A stretch of 9,993 nucleotides of DNA, taken from positions 1-9,993 of the forward strand of contig JAWUWW010000069.1 of the NCBI GenBank assembly GCA_034111645.1, in the 5' to 3' direction. The position numbers and the translations under genes are program-made. Under the pieces are notes generated by a model. The model saw nothing but the letters and a program-made list of their open reading frames with translations. It was not told the origin of the DNA and did no database searches. This DNA comes from CANLBN01 sp034111645. GTDB lineage: Bacteria > Pseudomonadota > Gammaproteobacteria > Pseudomonadales > Cellvibrionaceae. Shown piece by piece: positions 1 through 7,242 of this stretch (the stretch's first letter is position 1; every line of letters starts with the position of its first letter).

Positions 1-218
1 GAACCCCTATATTAATTAATACAAATTGAGCATATATTTCTTGTTTTACTCCTCTTTCCATTTTGGAGTGTAATTCCTCAATATTAAATAAAACTTTTGA
101 TACTTTATACAACTCTTCTATATCCCATCGCTTATGATATAAATCACCAAAAATATCTGCTTCATATTCAGAACCTATTAGGGTGGTTGCAAAAATATAT
201 ACTACCCCTTCTATTTCT
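1..218 (-). pseudogene. IS4-family transposase, C-terminal fragment, truncated by IS6 element
   Basis: Read from 217 down to the left edge on the minus strand, one frame stays open for 72 codons without a start. It carries DLYHKRWDIEELYKVSK, an exact match to the Y-(2)-R-(3)-E-(6)-K signature around the catalytic glutamate of IS4-family DDE transposases (Y27, R30, E34, K41 of the fragment). It is followed by HSKMERGVKQEIYAQFVLI, a type of C-terminal segment common in these enzymes. The frame runs straight into the left end of the IS6-type element and meets a TGA (247-245) inside it. The N-terminal part, with the first two catalytic aspartates, is therefore missing and is not found beyond the other IS end. 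The gene continues off the window to the left, so its C-terminus may be intact there. Inactive in this form. Confidence 0.8.
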
Positions 219-236
219 GGTTCTGTCGCATGTGTT
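219..236. repeat. IS6 left terminal inverted repeat
   Basis: Eighteen bases starting GGTTCTGTCGCATGTG match the complement of 1036-1053 perfectly. Beyond the 18 bp the two ends diverge. Confidence 0.88.
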
Positions 237-277
237 AGAGTCAATCATAAAGGTGTATAATCCTCATATTTCAGACG

Positions 278-988
278 TTATGAAGCCATGAGCATTTCAA
301 AATTATCAAAAGCATAAAGGTGAGAATCAGATCCAACAATTTGACCTTTCTGGATCATTCTAATATTTTCTATTCCTGTAATAGTGATTTTTGCAGATTG
401 AAAGTTTTTAAACCCCAGCATAGGCTTTGTTCGCTTCTTAATAAATCTATGATCCTGTTCCATAATATTATTGAGATATTTGTTTTGAATAATCTCTATT
501 TTCTCATTTTCTAATAGATTATCATTTGCATTATTAAGAGCTGATTTATTGCTTCCGCTTTTATCAATATTTACCTTGTCAGGAATATCATTATTTTTAA
601 ACGCTTTACGGAAGAAAGCCTTAGCAGCCGCTTTATCTCTGCGCTTCCTCAGCAAAAACTCTATAGTATTACCCAAAGAATCTACAGCACGATAGAGATA
701 AATCCAGCAACCATTCAACTTTATATAAGTTTCATCCATACGCCAACTTAAACCAACTGGTTTCTTTCTTTTTCTCACTTGCTTATCTATCAACGGAACA
801 AATCTTTTAATCCATCTTTGTAAAGTGCTATGATCTATTACTGCGCCTCTAATATGAGCTAGCTCCTCAAGATCTCGATAGCTCAAGGAAAATCTACATT
901 TCATATACACAAACAGCATTATTATTTCCGGCGAGGAACAAAAACCTTTGAAATATTTTGTTAATTTCGGTGAAACAACATATCTCAT
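278..988 (-). CDS. IS6-family DDE transposase
   Basis: This 236-aa protein catalyses cleavage and strand transfer at the ends of the surrounding element. The N-terminal 60 residues contain a helix-turn-helix-like stretch (SYRDLEELA through STLQRWIKRF) that would bind the terminal repeats. The catalytic triad is visible as D85 (WRMDETY), D142 (NIDKSGSN) and E177 (NIMEQDH), with 34 residues between the last two, as in the DDE(34)E core of IS6 and related RNase-H-fold transposases. It is full length for the family (about 230-240 aa) with no frameshift, so it may be active. The ATG at 988 lies 6 nt after an AAAAAAGG stretch that can serve as ribosome binding site. The gene is confined to the IS and unrelated in function to its neighbours. 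Confidence 0.93.
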   Translation of the reverse strand: MRYVVSPKLTKYFKGFCSSPEIIMLFVYMKCRFSLSYRDLEELAHIRGAVIDHSTLQRWIKRFVPLIDKQVRKRKKPVGLSWRMDETYIKLNGCWIYLYRAVDSLGNTIEFLLRKRRDKAAAKAFFRKAFKNNDIPDKVNIDKSGSNKSALNNANDNLLENEKIEIIQNKYLNNIMEQDHRFIKKRTKPMLGFKNFQSAKITITGIENIRMIQKGQIVGSDSHLYAFDNFEMLMAS

Positions 989-1008
989 GTAAAGCCTTTT
1001 TTGTTTTC

Positions 1009-1037
1009 AGTATATTCTCTTTGATTAACTTTCACAA
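1009..1037 (-). promoter_or_regulatory. Predicted transposase promoter overlapping the IS right end
   Basis: On the minus strand TTGTGA (1037-1032) is followed after 17 nt by TATACT (1014-1009), a 4/6 and 5/6 match to sigma70 boxes. The -35 box straddles the inner edge of the terminal repeat, a common arrangement that lets transposase binding repress its own promoter. The start codon is about 20 nt downstream of the -10 box, leaving a short leader. Confidence 0.5.
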
Positions 1038-1053
1038 CACATGCGACAGAACC
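1036..1053. repeat. IS6 right terminal inverted repeat
   Basis: This is the perfect 18-bp inverted partner of 219-236. The 35 bp between it and the stop codon at 1089 show no feature and no remainder of the IS4-type transposase. Confidence 0.88.
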
Positions 1054-1088
1054 CAATAAAGTGCATACCATTATCAGTTTATTATAAC

Positions 1089-1781
1089 CTATGGGCGCCA
1101 TCTATCAGAAAATCCTTCATCCTCTCTTGTGCGCCTGTGGTCTCTTGAGCTTGAGCTTGAGCTTGAGCTCGGTCTATCATCGGCTGCGCGTATCGCATCA
1201 GCAGCATATTTGCGTGAGCGAGGTGAATGCAGTGCGTTGGCTCCAAGAGTTGCATCTGGATCTCCAGGCCATCTCTTGGAGCCAGCTAACTGTGGGTTGG
1301 AATGCATGGCAATCTGTTTATCCTGACCCGGATTGTGGCCTTGATCTTGGCGTGCGAACCGCACGAGATCAAGTGCGGCAGCAGTGGCAAATCCACCACC
1401 GCCTGGTCCTCCTCCTTGTTGTGAGCGTCGCTCTTCCAACGTCGCCGCCCCTGCGATCATTTGTGCGCGCATGTCATCTTCCTCAAAGCACATTCTGGTA
1501 GGACGCGCCCCACGTATCCGGTTCGCACCTTCTTTCAACACATCGGAGTTAGATCCGTCGATCAGTCCAGTTCTCCTCCCACGATTATCTTGGTCGAAAT
1601 AGCGGTGTGAGATCTGATTTGTGTCTCTATTTAGTTTTACGTAGGCTAGGCCTATATTCCTGCGGTCCAGGTAAGTATCAGGTGCTACCCGTCGTAATTC
1701 CTCGTAAATGCTATTATCATCAGTTGCGTAACGCCTTGTTTCCAGCGTCCTAAAGTTGTCATCATCTTTTCTTTTTGCCAT
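1089..1781 (-). CDS. Hypothetical Arg-rich, probably disordered 230-aa protein with poly-Ser tract
   Basis: I do not recognise a family. The N-terminal 75 residues look the most structured (SIYEELRRVAPDTYLDRRNI, then AYVKLNRDTNQISHRYFD). The middle has a Gly-rich run (QQGGGPGGGG, about 121-130), and the C-terminus is Arg/Asp/Ser-rich with eight serines at 205-212. Those serines are encoded by four AGCTCA hexamers. There is no signal peptide or membrane segment. Composition differs from the neighbouring NACHT gene: 36 of 60 bases are G or C at 1381-1440, against 18 of 60 at 3541-3600, while its own 5' part is lower (26 of 60 at 1621-1680). It starts 86 bp after the NACHT gene on the same strand, with an AAGAAGAAA stretch before the ATG, so it may be the last gene of that operon or an independent import. 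The antisense strand is also open over part of this region because of the composition; this strand is preferred for its full length, start context and collinearity with the upstream genes. Confidence 0.62.
   Translation of the reverse strand: MAKRKDDDNFRTLETRRYATDDNSIYEELRRVAPDTYLDRRNIGLAYVKLNRDTNQISHRYFDQDNRGRRTGLIDGSNSDVLKEGANRIRGARPTRMCFEEDDMRAQMIAGAATLEERRSQQGGGPGGGGFATAAALDLVRFARQDQGHNPGQDKQIAMHSNPQLAGSKRWPGDPDATLGANALHSPRSRKYAADAIRAADDRPSSSSSSSSRDHRRTREDEGFSDRWRP
1145..1168. repeat. Hexanucleotide tandem repeat (TTGAGC)x4 inside the 230-aa gene
   Basis: Four perfect TTGAGC copies on the plus strand read as AGC-TCA codon pairs on the coding strand, giving a serine tract near the C-terminus. 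The unit is a multiple of three, so slippage would change tract length without breaking the frame. Confidence 0.9.
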
Positions 1782-1867
1782 ATTATTTTCTTCTTTTATA
1801 TAATTAAGTTAGTCTTATTTGCTTCATAATTTTCTACTCGCTTATTCAAGATACTTGACGGTGCCCA

Positions 1868-4800
1868 CTATATGTCAATATCCGGTATGTCAGGTATGGT
1901 TGGCATAGATGGCATGACCATAGGTATCATACCCTTCAGCATAGGATCATTATTGAAACTCTTTACAATTTTATCAGCTTCTTGTTTTACCTTCGTCTGT
2001 ATAACAGGGCTATCATCATTAAAATACATCGCCCATGAACCAAGTAAACTCCTCGCTAGTCCCTTATCTTTTAACTGGACAACTAAACCACCTGTAAGTG
2101 ATAACGCTGATGCCACCACACTAGGACTATCATCAATACCAGACTGCAATGACATTAATAAATTTTTTGCAGATTCAGTATCATTAAAACTTATTATTAA
2201 TTTTATAGCAGACTCGGTGGCAGCCTTCTTAACTCTTGCATCATCACTGTTAAAATACATTGTCCAAGAGTCAAGCATACTTTTTGCTAGCTCCTTATCT
2301 TTTATCTTAATAACCAATTCACTTGTGAGAAATAATGTGGAAATAATTAAATCAGGGCTATCATCCATATCTGCTTGCAGTGACATTATCAAGCCTTTCG
2401 CTGCCTCCTTATCACCAGAATTAATTACTAGCTTCACGGCAGCATCTAGAGCAGCTTTTTTAACATTTGCACTATCGCTGTCAAAACAACCCTTTAAATT
2501 GCTTAGCAAAATATCCGCTAGCTCTTTACGTTCTGTACTTTCAACCAACTTATACGCAGCATGAATCGCAGTAATTACCACATCATCATCAGAATTATCG
2601 AAACAATCGGCTAGTGCACTCAAAAGATTTTTATCCAAATCAAGATCATCCAAATTGATCGCCACCATAACAGCAGACTGAATTGAAACATTCCTGATAT
2701 CAGGAACTTTACTACTAAAACTATCTTGCAGCGCGTCCATTAGATCTTTTGCTAGATCTAACTGCAGAAAACGAAGAACAACTTCTGCAGAAATCTCTAT
2801 CATAGCTACTGCAACGCGTGAATCTGTCTTGTTCGTATAATGCTCTTGCATTACATCCATAGAATCCTTAGCCACATCAACAGAACCACATAAGGCTTTC
2901 ACCATTCCCCTTTTTATCAGGGATATAGGTATATTCTGATTGGAGGCACATTTAATTATTTCTGGTAATAATTTTTCTGTTACATAACCAGCAATATCAT
3001 CAAGATATGTGCCTTTCTTAATAGCACTTCTCTCCAGTAGTGTATTACCAATAATTGCACATGCCCCATCTATAGATGACAAACAAACTCCCATATCCTG
3101 ACTTGAAAATCCTTGTACTAATTGTGGTAAAAGCTTTTCTGTTAATTCATCTGACTTCCTAAGCGCATAGCTAATTCCTACCAAGCCATTAATAGATGAA
3201 AATTTTATTCCTGCATTATTGCCATATAATGTCTCAAGAATTTTTTCATATGCACCTACCACATCAAGATTTTCTGTCTTTATATATGATCGAACTATTA
3301 TCTCTGTAGAGGAATCTATCACAGACAACCTTAGGTCCTGATCATCTATAGACAAACATTCAACCCATTCATTTAATATTTTGTCTAGAATATCTAGCTT
3401 GTCTTCATTTTCAACCGCATCAATCTCACTATTAGAAGAAGGTTTATCAGGAGTTGATAATAAAACACATGTACCAATTTGGGTTGCACTATCAATAATT
3501 ACTCTACTCAATCGAGTTTTATTACTATCTAGGTAACCCAACAACTTTATTGTATTATCTTCAATCAAATCTTGAGAAAAACCCCTACCAACAATTGACA
3601 TTAGCAAGCTTGCAACACTTTCAACGATTGAAGCCTTTACTATATCGCTTTGATCGGAGAACAAACGTAGTATTTTCACTATATTATCTTCAATCAAGTC
3701 TTGTGCAACACCTTCATCACTGAGTGGGTTTTCTAGCTTTGCCACGCCATCTTTAGGTAAATTGTTGCTACCAATCAGATTAGCAATCGATATCAGTATA
3801 CTTGAGGCACTACCAACTATTGATGATTTAACAATATCGCTCTGATCTGGAAACAGACACAGTATCTTTACTATATTATCTTCAATCAAATCTTGAGAAA
3901 AATTTCTACTACTCAGTGGATTTCCCTGGTTTGCAATACTTTCTTTAGTTGTATCTCTATCAAATCCCTTACTTGCAACAGATATCAACAAGCTTGAAAT
4001 ACACCCAACTATCGAAGATTTAACAGCATCAGTCTGATCTGGAAAGAAGCTCAGTATTTTCACTATATTATCTTCAATCAAATCTTGAGAAAAAGCTTCA
4101 TGACTCAGAGGGTTATCAGCATTAGAAGTATTATTTTTAACAGCATTACTTACCAATGCTTTATCAGAAATCAGAGACAATAAACTTGAAGAATTTTCAA
4201 CTATATCTGTTTTTACGTTATCACTTTGATCTGGAAACAGACGTAATATCTTTGCCAAATTATCATCAAGCAAATCTTGAGCATATCCCAGGCTGCTAAC
4301 TGAATCACTCGATTGCTCACCCTTGTCCAATTCTTTGCTGATAGAAAACTTTAATATGCTTAAAACACTAGTTACTATTGATGATTTTACCGCATCACTT
4401 TGATCAGGAAATAATCGTAATATTTTTGCAGTATTTTCCTCAATTAGATCTTGAGCAAAATCGTTACCACTGATTGGGCTATTCATCTGCTCAGCGTTAT
4501 CAGGAAGAAAAACTTTATCAAGAACAGACTTTACCAGCTTCGCAACACCTATAATTATTGCTGATTTAACAAAATCACTTGGGTCAGAAATAGCACGCAT
4601 TATTTTTGGTAAACAATCTTCAACCAAATCTCGACTACCAGAAGCGCCTAATATGTCGAACATACTATCAATTGCCAAAATTTTTATGCCAATACTTGTA
4701 TCACCTATTAATCTGTGTAGCCTATCAGTAATATCCTCGAAATAATCCTTGTTATTGTAACGTAAGGTAATTGCAACACTATTTTTAACAGCAATATATC

Positions 4801-7174
4801 TGACATACTCATTTTGATCATAATAATACTTACTCAACCCATCTATTACAGCATCCCAAAAACCTCCTTCAGTGCTCACATTATTAAGGAAATATAGCAC
4901 ATATTGCAAACTAATATCAGAATAGGTAGTGCTACGCTTTGGAGTCAAATAATACTCCATAGAGGTAGAACTGAGTTTTGTGGAGTTCTCTTTATCCTTA
5001 AAAACACCTGAATCAGAAATCATATCAACAAATCTGGCATCAACATCAATTAAGTTAAATTGTTTTAAAACCTCTAATGCACAATCTATTTCTTTCGGTA
5101 CTGCAGGAGAGTTCCCAATTTTTAATTTACAACTCATTGCAGCTTTTATTACATCCCACTTTAATTTCTCTCCACCGGCTGCAAGCTTGTTAAACTCTTC
5201 TGTAAGTGCAGTTGAAATATCTCTAGGAGTAAAGCGAGTCCAATGATTATTAACCGCTTGGAAACAAGACACTTTCATCATCCTAGATATATTTTTTTTC
5301 AATTTAGGATCTTTTTGTGAGGCCTCTTCTAGCAGCTTCAAAGCCTCCTCTAGTTTTTTGTTATAATATGTCAAACATGCTTGTAGCCCATTATCGACAT
5401 TCAGATTATTAAATTTGCTATATAATGCCTGAAAATCACCTTCTAACCCAGCGAGAACAAACTCCTTTATTTTCTGGCTCATATAGTTAGTGGCTTTAAG
5501 CTTTTCTGTCCACTTTATTGATGAGATATCTGACGTAGGAGTGAAACTGTTGATGAAATCATATATCGCTAATATATCTATGAAATCAACCAGTTTTGCT
5601 GAATTCATTATATTGGCATCAGTAATTTGATTTGGCATAATCTGACCAAGTAAAGTCATCAAAGTAAACGCCACCTGAACACTACGCTCATTTTCATAAT
5701 TCTCATATAGATTAGTCGTTACCTCTCGCCAATATGACGACATCGCTCTTTCTATATGCTTTTTACTCTTAATCAAGTCAATTTTAATTAGAAATTCGTA
5801 AGCATCCTCATCTCTATCAAGTATTCCTAATATTCCAGAAATATATTTTATTTGCTCTAGATAGCTCGGGGAAAATTTTTGCTCAGACACAAACTTAATA
5901 GCTTTTTCCTTTGCCTCAATATCGCTTCCAAGCAGCGAGCGGACCACTCCAACTGCAGTAAAATATTCTTGTAATATATCAGGATTAAAGACAAATTTTA
6001 ATTTTTGTAATTCTGTCTCCAATTTCACACTATTAGCCCCTTTTTCCCCCTCTTTTGGCACCATCAAACCATATTGATGCATCTTCCTAAGTGATAATAT
6101 ACCGCCAGAATCAGCACTAATATTTTGGTTATCAGTTAAGTGATTGATTCCACCTTGCAGAAATGCCGATGATGAAGAGTCATCTTTGTCTAGCACACCC
6201 TTTATTTCCCCTTCAACCAACTTGTCAGAGCTATATTCAAACAAACTGCAAATAGAAGCAGCAAGCGCTTCACCTCTATCCTCAAAGCCATGCCAATTAT
6301 CCTGAACATACGCACTAGATAGCTTTCTTATGTATTGATAATAAATATTACTTTCTGCTGGATGCTCAGGCAAAAATTCATTCTTGAATAAATAACATAA
6401 AATAAATAGGTTAGATGGTGTCCTACACAAGTCCCGAACATATTCATTTAGATGTAACAGAGAATCAAACGAGCTACTTGGCACACCAGCAAAACTAGCC
6501 TGCTTATATTGCTCAATACCAGTATCACCAATCCCATGGTGTCTTATTACCCCATCATAATTTTTTTCATCTCGTATTTTGATTGATGGCTTATCTGCAG
6601 TGACTAGTATGTTGGTACACTGAGATACTATAGTATCAATTTTCTTATAGTCATCTAGCTCTTTAACTATGTTGTCATAGCCATCAAGTATCAACAAACA
6701 TTTGCCATCGCATGGCAATGCTATATTTTCAGATTTAAATCCTAAGCTATCAACTTCTTGCTGATTTTCACCACCTGATATGCTGTAATGGATTAAACAT
6801 TGTAATATTACTTTCGGGTCGCCCAAATCATAGTTCTTGTAATAATCCATCCAACTAATATCCAGTAATAGCTGCAAGTCTGCTCTATAAACTATATCGT
6901 ACTTATCATTCCACAACGTACCCATGCCCCACCTATATAGCACGCTCTTTGTCAGTGTGGTCTTTCCTATTCCTTCCTCACTTGTAACTACTATCTTGTT
7001 TAGCGGGCCAAAAGCCCCATCATCCATGATTGCATATAAACTAATATCCTTATCTTCTTTTTTCAAATAGGGGCTATAATCATTGAGATTACAAAGAACC
7101 TCCCCAACTCCACTAACCAAAGATTTCTCTATACTACGAGAGCTATACACGTCTTTCAGTATATCTATTATCAT
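1868..7174 (-). CDS. Giant NACHT-type STAND NTPase with HEAT-like repeats
   Basis: The product is 1768 aa from the ATG at 7174, or 1769 from a GTG at 7177. The ATG is preferred because AAGGAGG lies 6 nt before it; residue numbers below count from the GTG. The nucleotide-binding module is near the N-terminus: Walker A SEEGIGKTT (66-74, K72/T73), Walker B LLILDGYD (161-168) and a sensor-like ILVTADKP (190-197). A Pro-containing CRTPSNLFILCYL segment (251-263) is typical of the winged-helix region after NACHT domains. The first glycine of the P-loop is replaced by serine. Only about 60 residues precede the P-loop, too few for an effector domain. From roughly 400 to the end the protein is alpha-helical and HEAT-like, with seven related copies of a 64-aa-class unit (847-1228), a 77-aa tandem duplication (1572-1725) and a Pro/Met-rich tail. 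No signal peptide or obvious membrane helix is seen. STAND NTPases act as switches that assemble on ligand binding; bacterial NACHT proteins include antiphage factors. The ligand and outcome here are unknown. An alternative is a host-directed effector of an intracellular bacterium. The frame is intact. Confidence 0.87.
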   Translation of the reverse strand: MIIDILKDVYSSRSIEKSLVSGVGEVLCNLNDYSPYLKKEDKDISLYAIMDDGAFGPLNKIVVTSEEGIGKTTLTKSVLYRWGMGTLWNDKYDIVYRADLQLLLDISWMDYYKNYDLGDPKVILQCLIHYSISGGENQQEVDSLGFKSENIALPCDGKCLLILDGYDNIVKELDDYKKIDTIVSQCTNILVTADKPSIKIRDEKNYDGVIRHHGIGDTGIEQYKQASFAGVPSSSFDSLLHLNEYVRDLCRTPSNLFILCYLFKNEFLPEHPAESNIYYQYIRKLSSAYVQDNWHGFEDRGEALAASICSLFEYSSDKLVEGEIKGVLDKDDSSSSAFLQGGINHLTDNQNISADSGGILSLRKMHQYGLMVPKEGEKGANSVKLETELQKLKFVFNPDILQEYFTAVGVVRSLLGSDIEAKEKAIKFVSEQKFSPSYLEQIKYISGILGILDRDEDAYEFLIKIDLIKSKKHIERAMSSYWREVTTNLYENYENERSVQVAFTLMTLLGQIMPNQITDANIMNSAKLVDFIDILAIYDFINSFTPTSDISSIKWTEKLKATNYMSQKIKEFVLAGLEGDFQALYSKFNNLNVDNGLQACLTYYNKKLEEALKLLEEASQKDPKLKKNISRMMKVSCFQAVNNHWTRFTPRDISTALTEEFNKLAAGGEKLKWDVIKAAMSCKLKIGNSPAVPKEIDCALEVLKQFNLIDVDARFVDMISDSGVFKDKENSTKLSSTSMEYYLTPKRSTTYSDISLQYVLYFLNNVSTEGGFWDAVIDGLSKYYYDQNEYVRYIAVKNSVAITLRYNNKDYFEDITDRLHRLIGDTSIGIKILAIDSMFDILGASGSRDLVEDCLPKIMRAISDPSDFVKSAIIIGVAKLVKSVLDKVFLPDNAEQMNSPISGNDFAQDLIEENTAKILRLFPDQSDAVKSSIVTSVLSILKFSISKELDKGEQSSDSVSSLGYAQDLLDDNLAKILRLFPDQSDNVKTDIVENSSSLLSLISDKALVSNAVKNNTSNADNPLSHEAFSQDLIEDNIVKILSFFPDQTDAVKSSIVGCISSLLISVASKGFDRDTTKESIANQGNPLSSRNFSQDLIEDNIVKILCLFPDQSDIVKSSIVGSASSILISIANLIGSNNLPKDGVAKLENPLSDEGVAQDLIEDNIVKILRLFSDQSDIVKASIVESVASLLMSIVGRGFSQDLIEDNTIKLLGYLDSNKTRLSRVIIDSATQIGTCVLLSTPDKPSSNSEIDAVENEDKLDILDKILNEWVECLSIDDQDLRLSVIDSSTEIIVRSYIKTENLDVVGAYEKILETLYGNNAGIKFSSINGLVGISYALRKSDELTEKLLPQLVQGFSSQDMGVCLSSIDGACAIIGNTLLERSAIKKGTYLDDIAGYVTEKLLPEIIKCASNQNIPISLIKRGMVKALCGSVDVAKDSMDVMQEHYTNKTDSRVAVAMIEISAEVVLRFLQLDLAKDLMDALQDSFSSKVPDIRNVSIQSAVMVAINLDDLDLDKNLLSALADCFDNSDDDVVITAIHAAYKLVESTERKELADILLSNLKGCFDSDSANVKKAALDAAVKLVINSGDKEAAKGLIMSLQADMDDSPDLIISTLFLTSELVIKIKDKELAKSMLDSWTMYFNSDDARVKKAATESAIKLIISFNDTESAKNLLMSLQSGIDDSPSVVASALSLTGGLVVQLKDKGLARSLLGSWAMYFNDDSPVIQTKVKQEADKIVKSFNNDPMLKGMIPMVMPSMPTIPDIPDIDI
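2003..2464 (-). repeat. Tandem 77-aa duplication in the C-terminal HEAT region
   Basis: Two consecutive 231-bp units encode residues 1572-1648 and 1649-1725. Both start VKKAA, and each has the landmarks (G/N)LxMSLQ, DDSP, LxLT, KDK(E/G)LA(K/R)S and (T/A)MYFN in the same order and spacing. The copies are clearly diverged at the DNA level, so the duplication is older than the near-identical stretches at 3553-4093. Each unit probably forms two HEAT-like helical hairpins. Confidence 0.8.
3494..4639 (-). repeat. Seven-copy 64-aa-class tandem repeat within the NACHT gene
   Basis: The consensus begins SQDLIEDNIVKILRLFPDQ and continues SDxVKSSIV. Copies begin at residues 847, 907, 965, 1029, 1093, 1157 and 1200. 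Steps are 60, 58, 64, 64, 64 and 43 residues, and three successive steps are exactly 192 bp. Each unit is a conserved helical hairpin plus a variable linker, and several linkers end in a shared NPLS motif. The DNA core around tattatcttcaatcaaatc is identical or nearly so in the copies at 3553, 3682, 3874 and 4066 but diverged in the outer copies at 4258, 4432 and 4612. The first and last protein units are the most degenerate. Confidence 0.92.
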
Positions 7175-7180
7175 CACACA

Positions 7181-7187
7181 CCTCCTT
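7181..7187 (-). promoter_or_regulatory. Strong Shine-Dalgarno of the NACHT gene
   Basis: The minus strand reads AAGGAGG, then TGTGTG, then ATG. Spacing is 6 nt to the ATG at 7174 but only 3 nt to the GTG at 7177, which favours the ATG. This is one of the two strongest ribosome binding sites in the window, with that of the 153-aa gene. Confidence 0.8.
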
Positions 7188-7242
7188 ACTATATAATAAA
7201 AAACCTGCTAACCATTTCTATATAAAGAAACAATAAAGACTC

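Larger units (their letters stand above)
219..1053 (-). mobile_element. Complete IS6-family insertion sequence (835 bp)
   Basis: The element is bounded by perfect 18-bp terminal inverted repeats beginning GGTTCTGTCGCATG, at 219-236 and on the opposite strand at 1053-1036. Between them lies one transposase gene that fills most of the element. Length and single-gene layout fit the IS6 family, whose members transpose replicatively by cointegrate formation and usually make an 8-bp target duplication. Here the flanks (ctatttct on the left, caataaag on the right) do not match, and only the left flank carries the broken IS4-type gene. The copy therefore probably marks a cointegrate, deletion or inversion junction and not a simple insertion. 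Confidence 0.88.

Noticed and set aside
97..291. 64-codon plus-strand frame across the left IS end
   Set aside because: It runs antisense through the IS4-type fragment and across the IS boundary, so it cannot be an ancestral gene.
1091..1501. Plus-strand open frames antisense to the 230-aa gene
   Set aside because: The higher G+C removes stop codons from other frames. The products have Leu/Glu runs that come from the hexamer repeat, and the minus-strand frame is longer and collinear with the operon.
1782..1867. Possible separate promoter before the 230-aa gene (TTGAAT and TATGAA-like boxes)
   Set aside because: The spacing is 15 nt with poor boxes, too weak to call. Whether this gene is cotranscribed remains open.
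1872..2564. 230-codon open frame on the plus strand inside the NACHT gene
   Set aside because: It is antisense to the repeat-rich C-terminus, with a Ser/Ala-rich composition that mirrors the real frame. It has no family features.
3494..4639. CRISPR-like array suggested by regularly spaced similar sequences
   Set aside because: The period is 192 bp, the repeats are in frame in a long intact gene, and the spacers encode diverged homologous protein.
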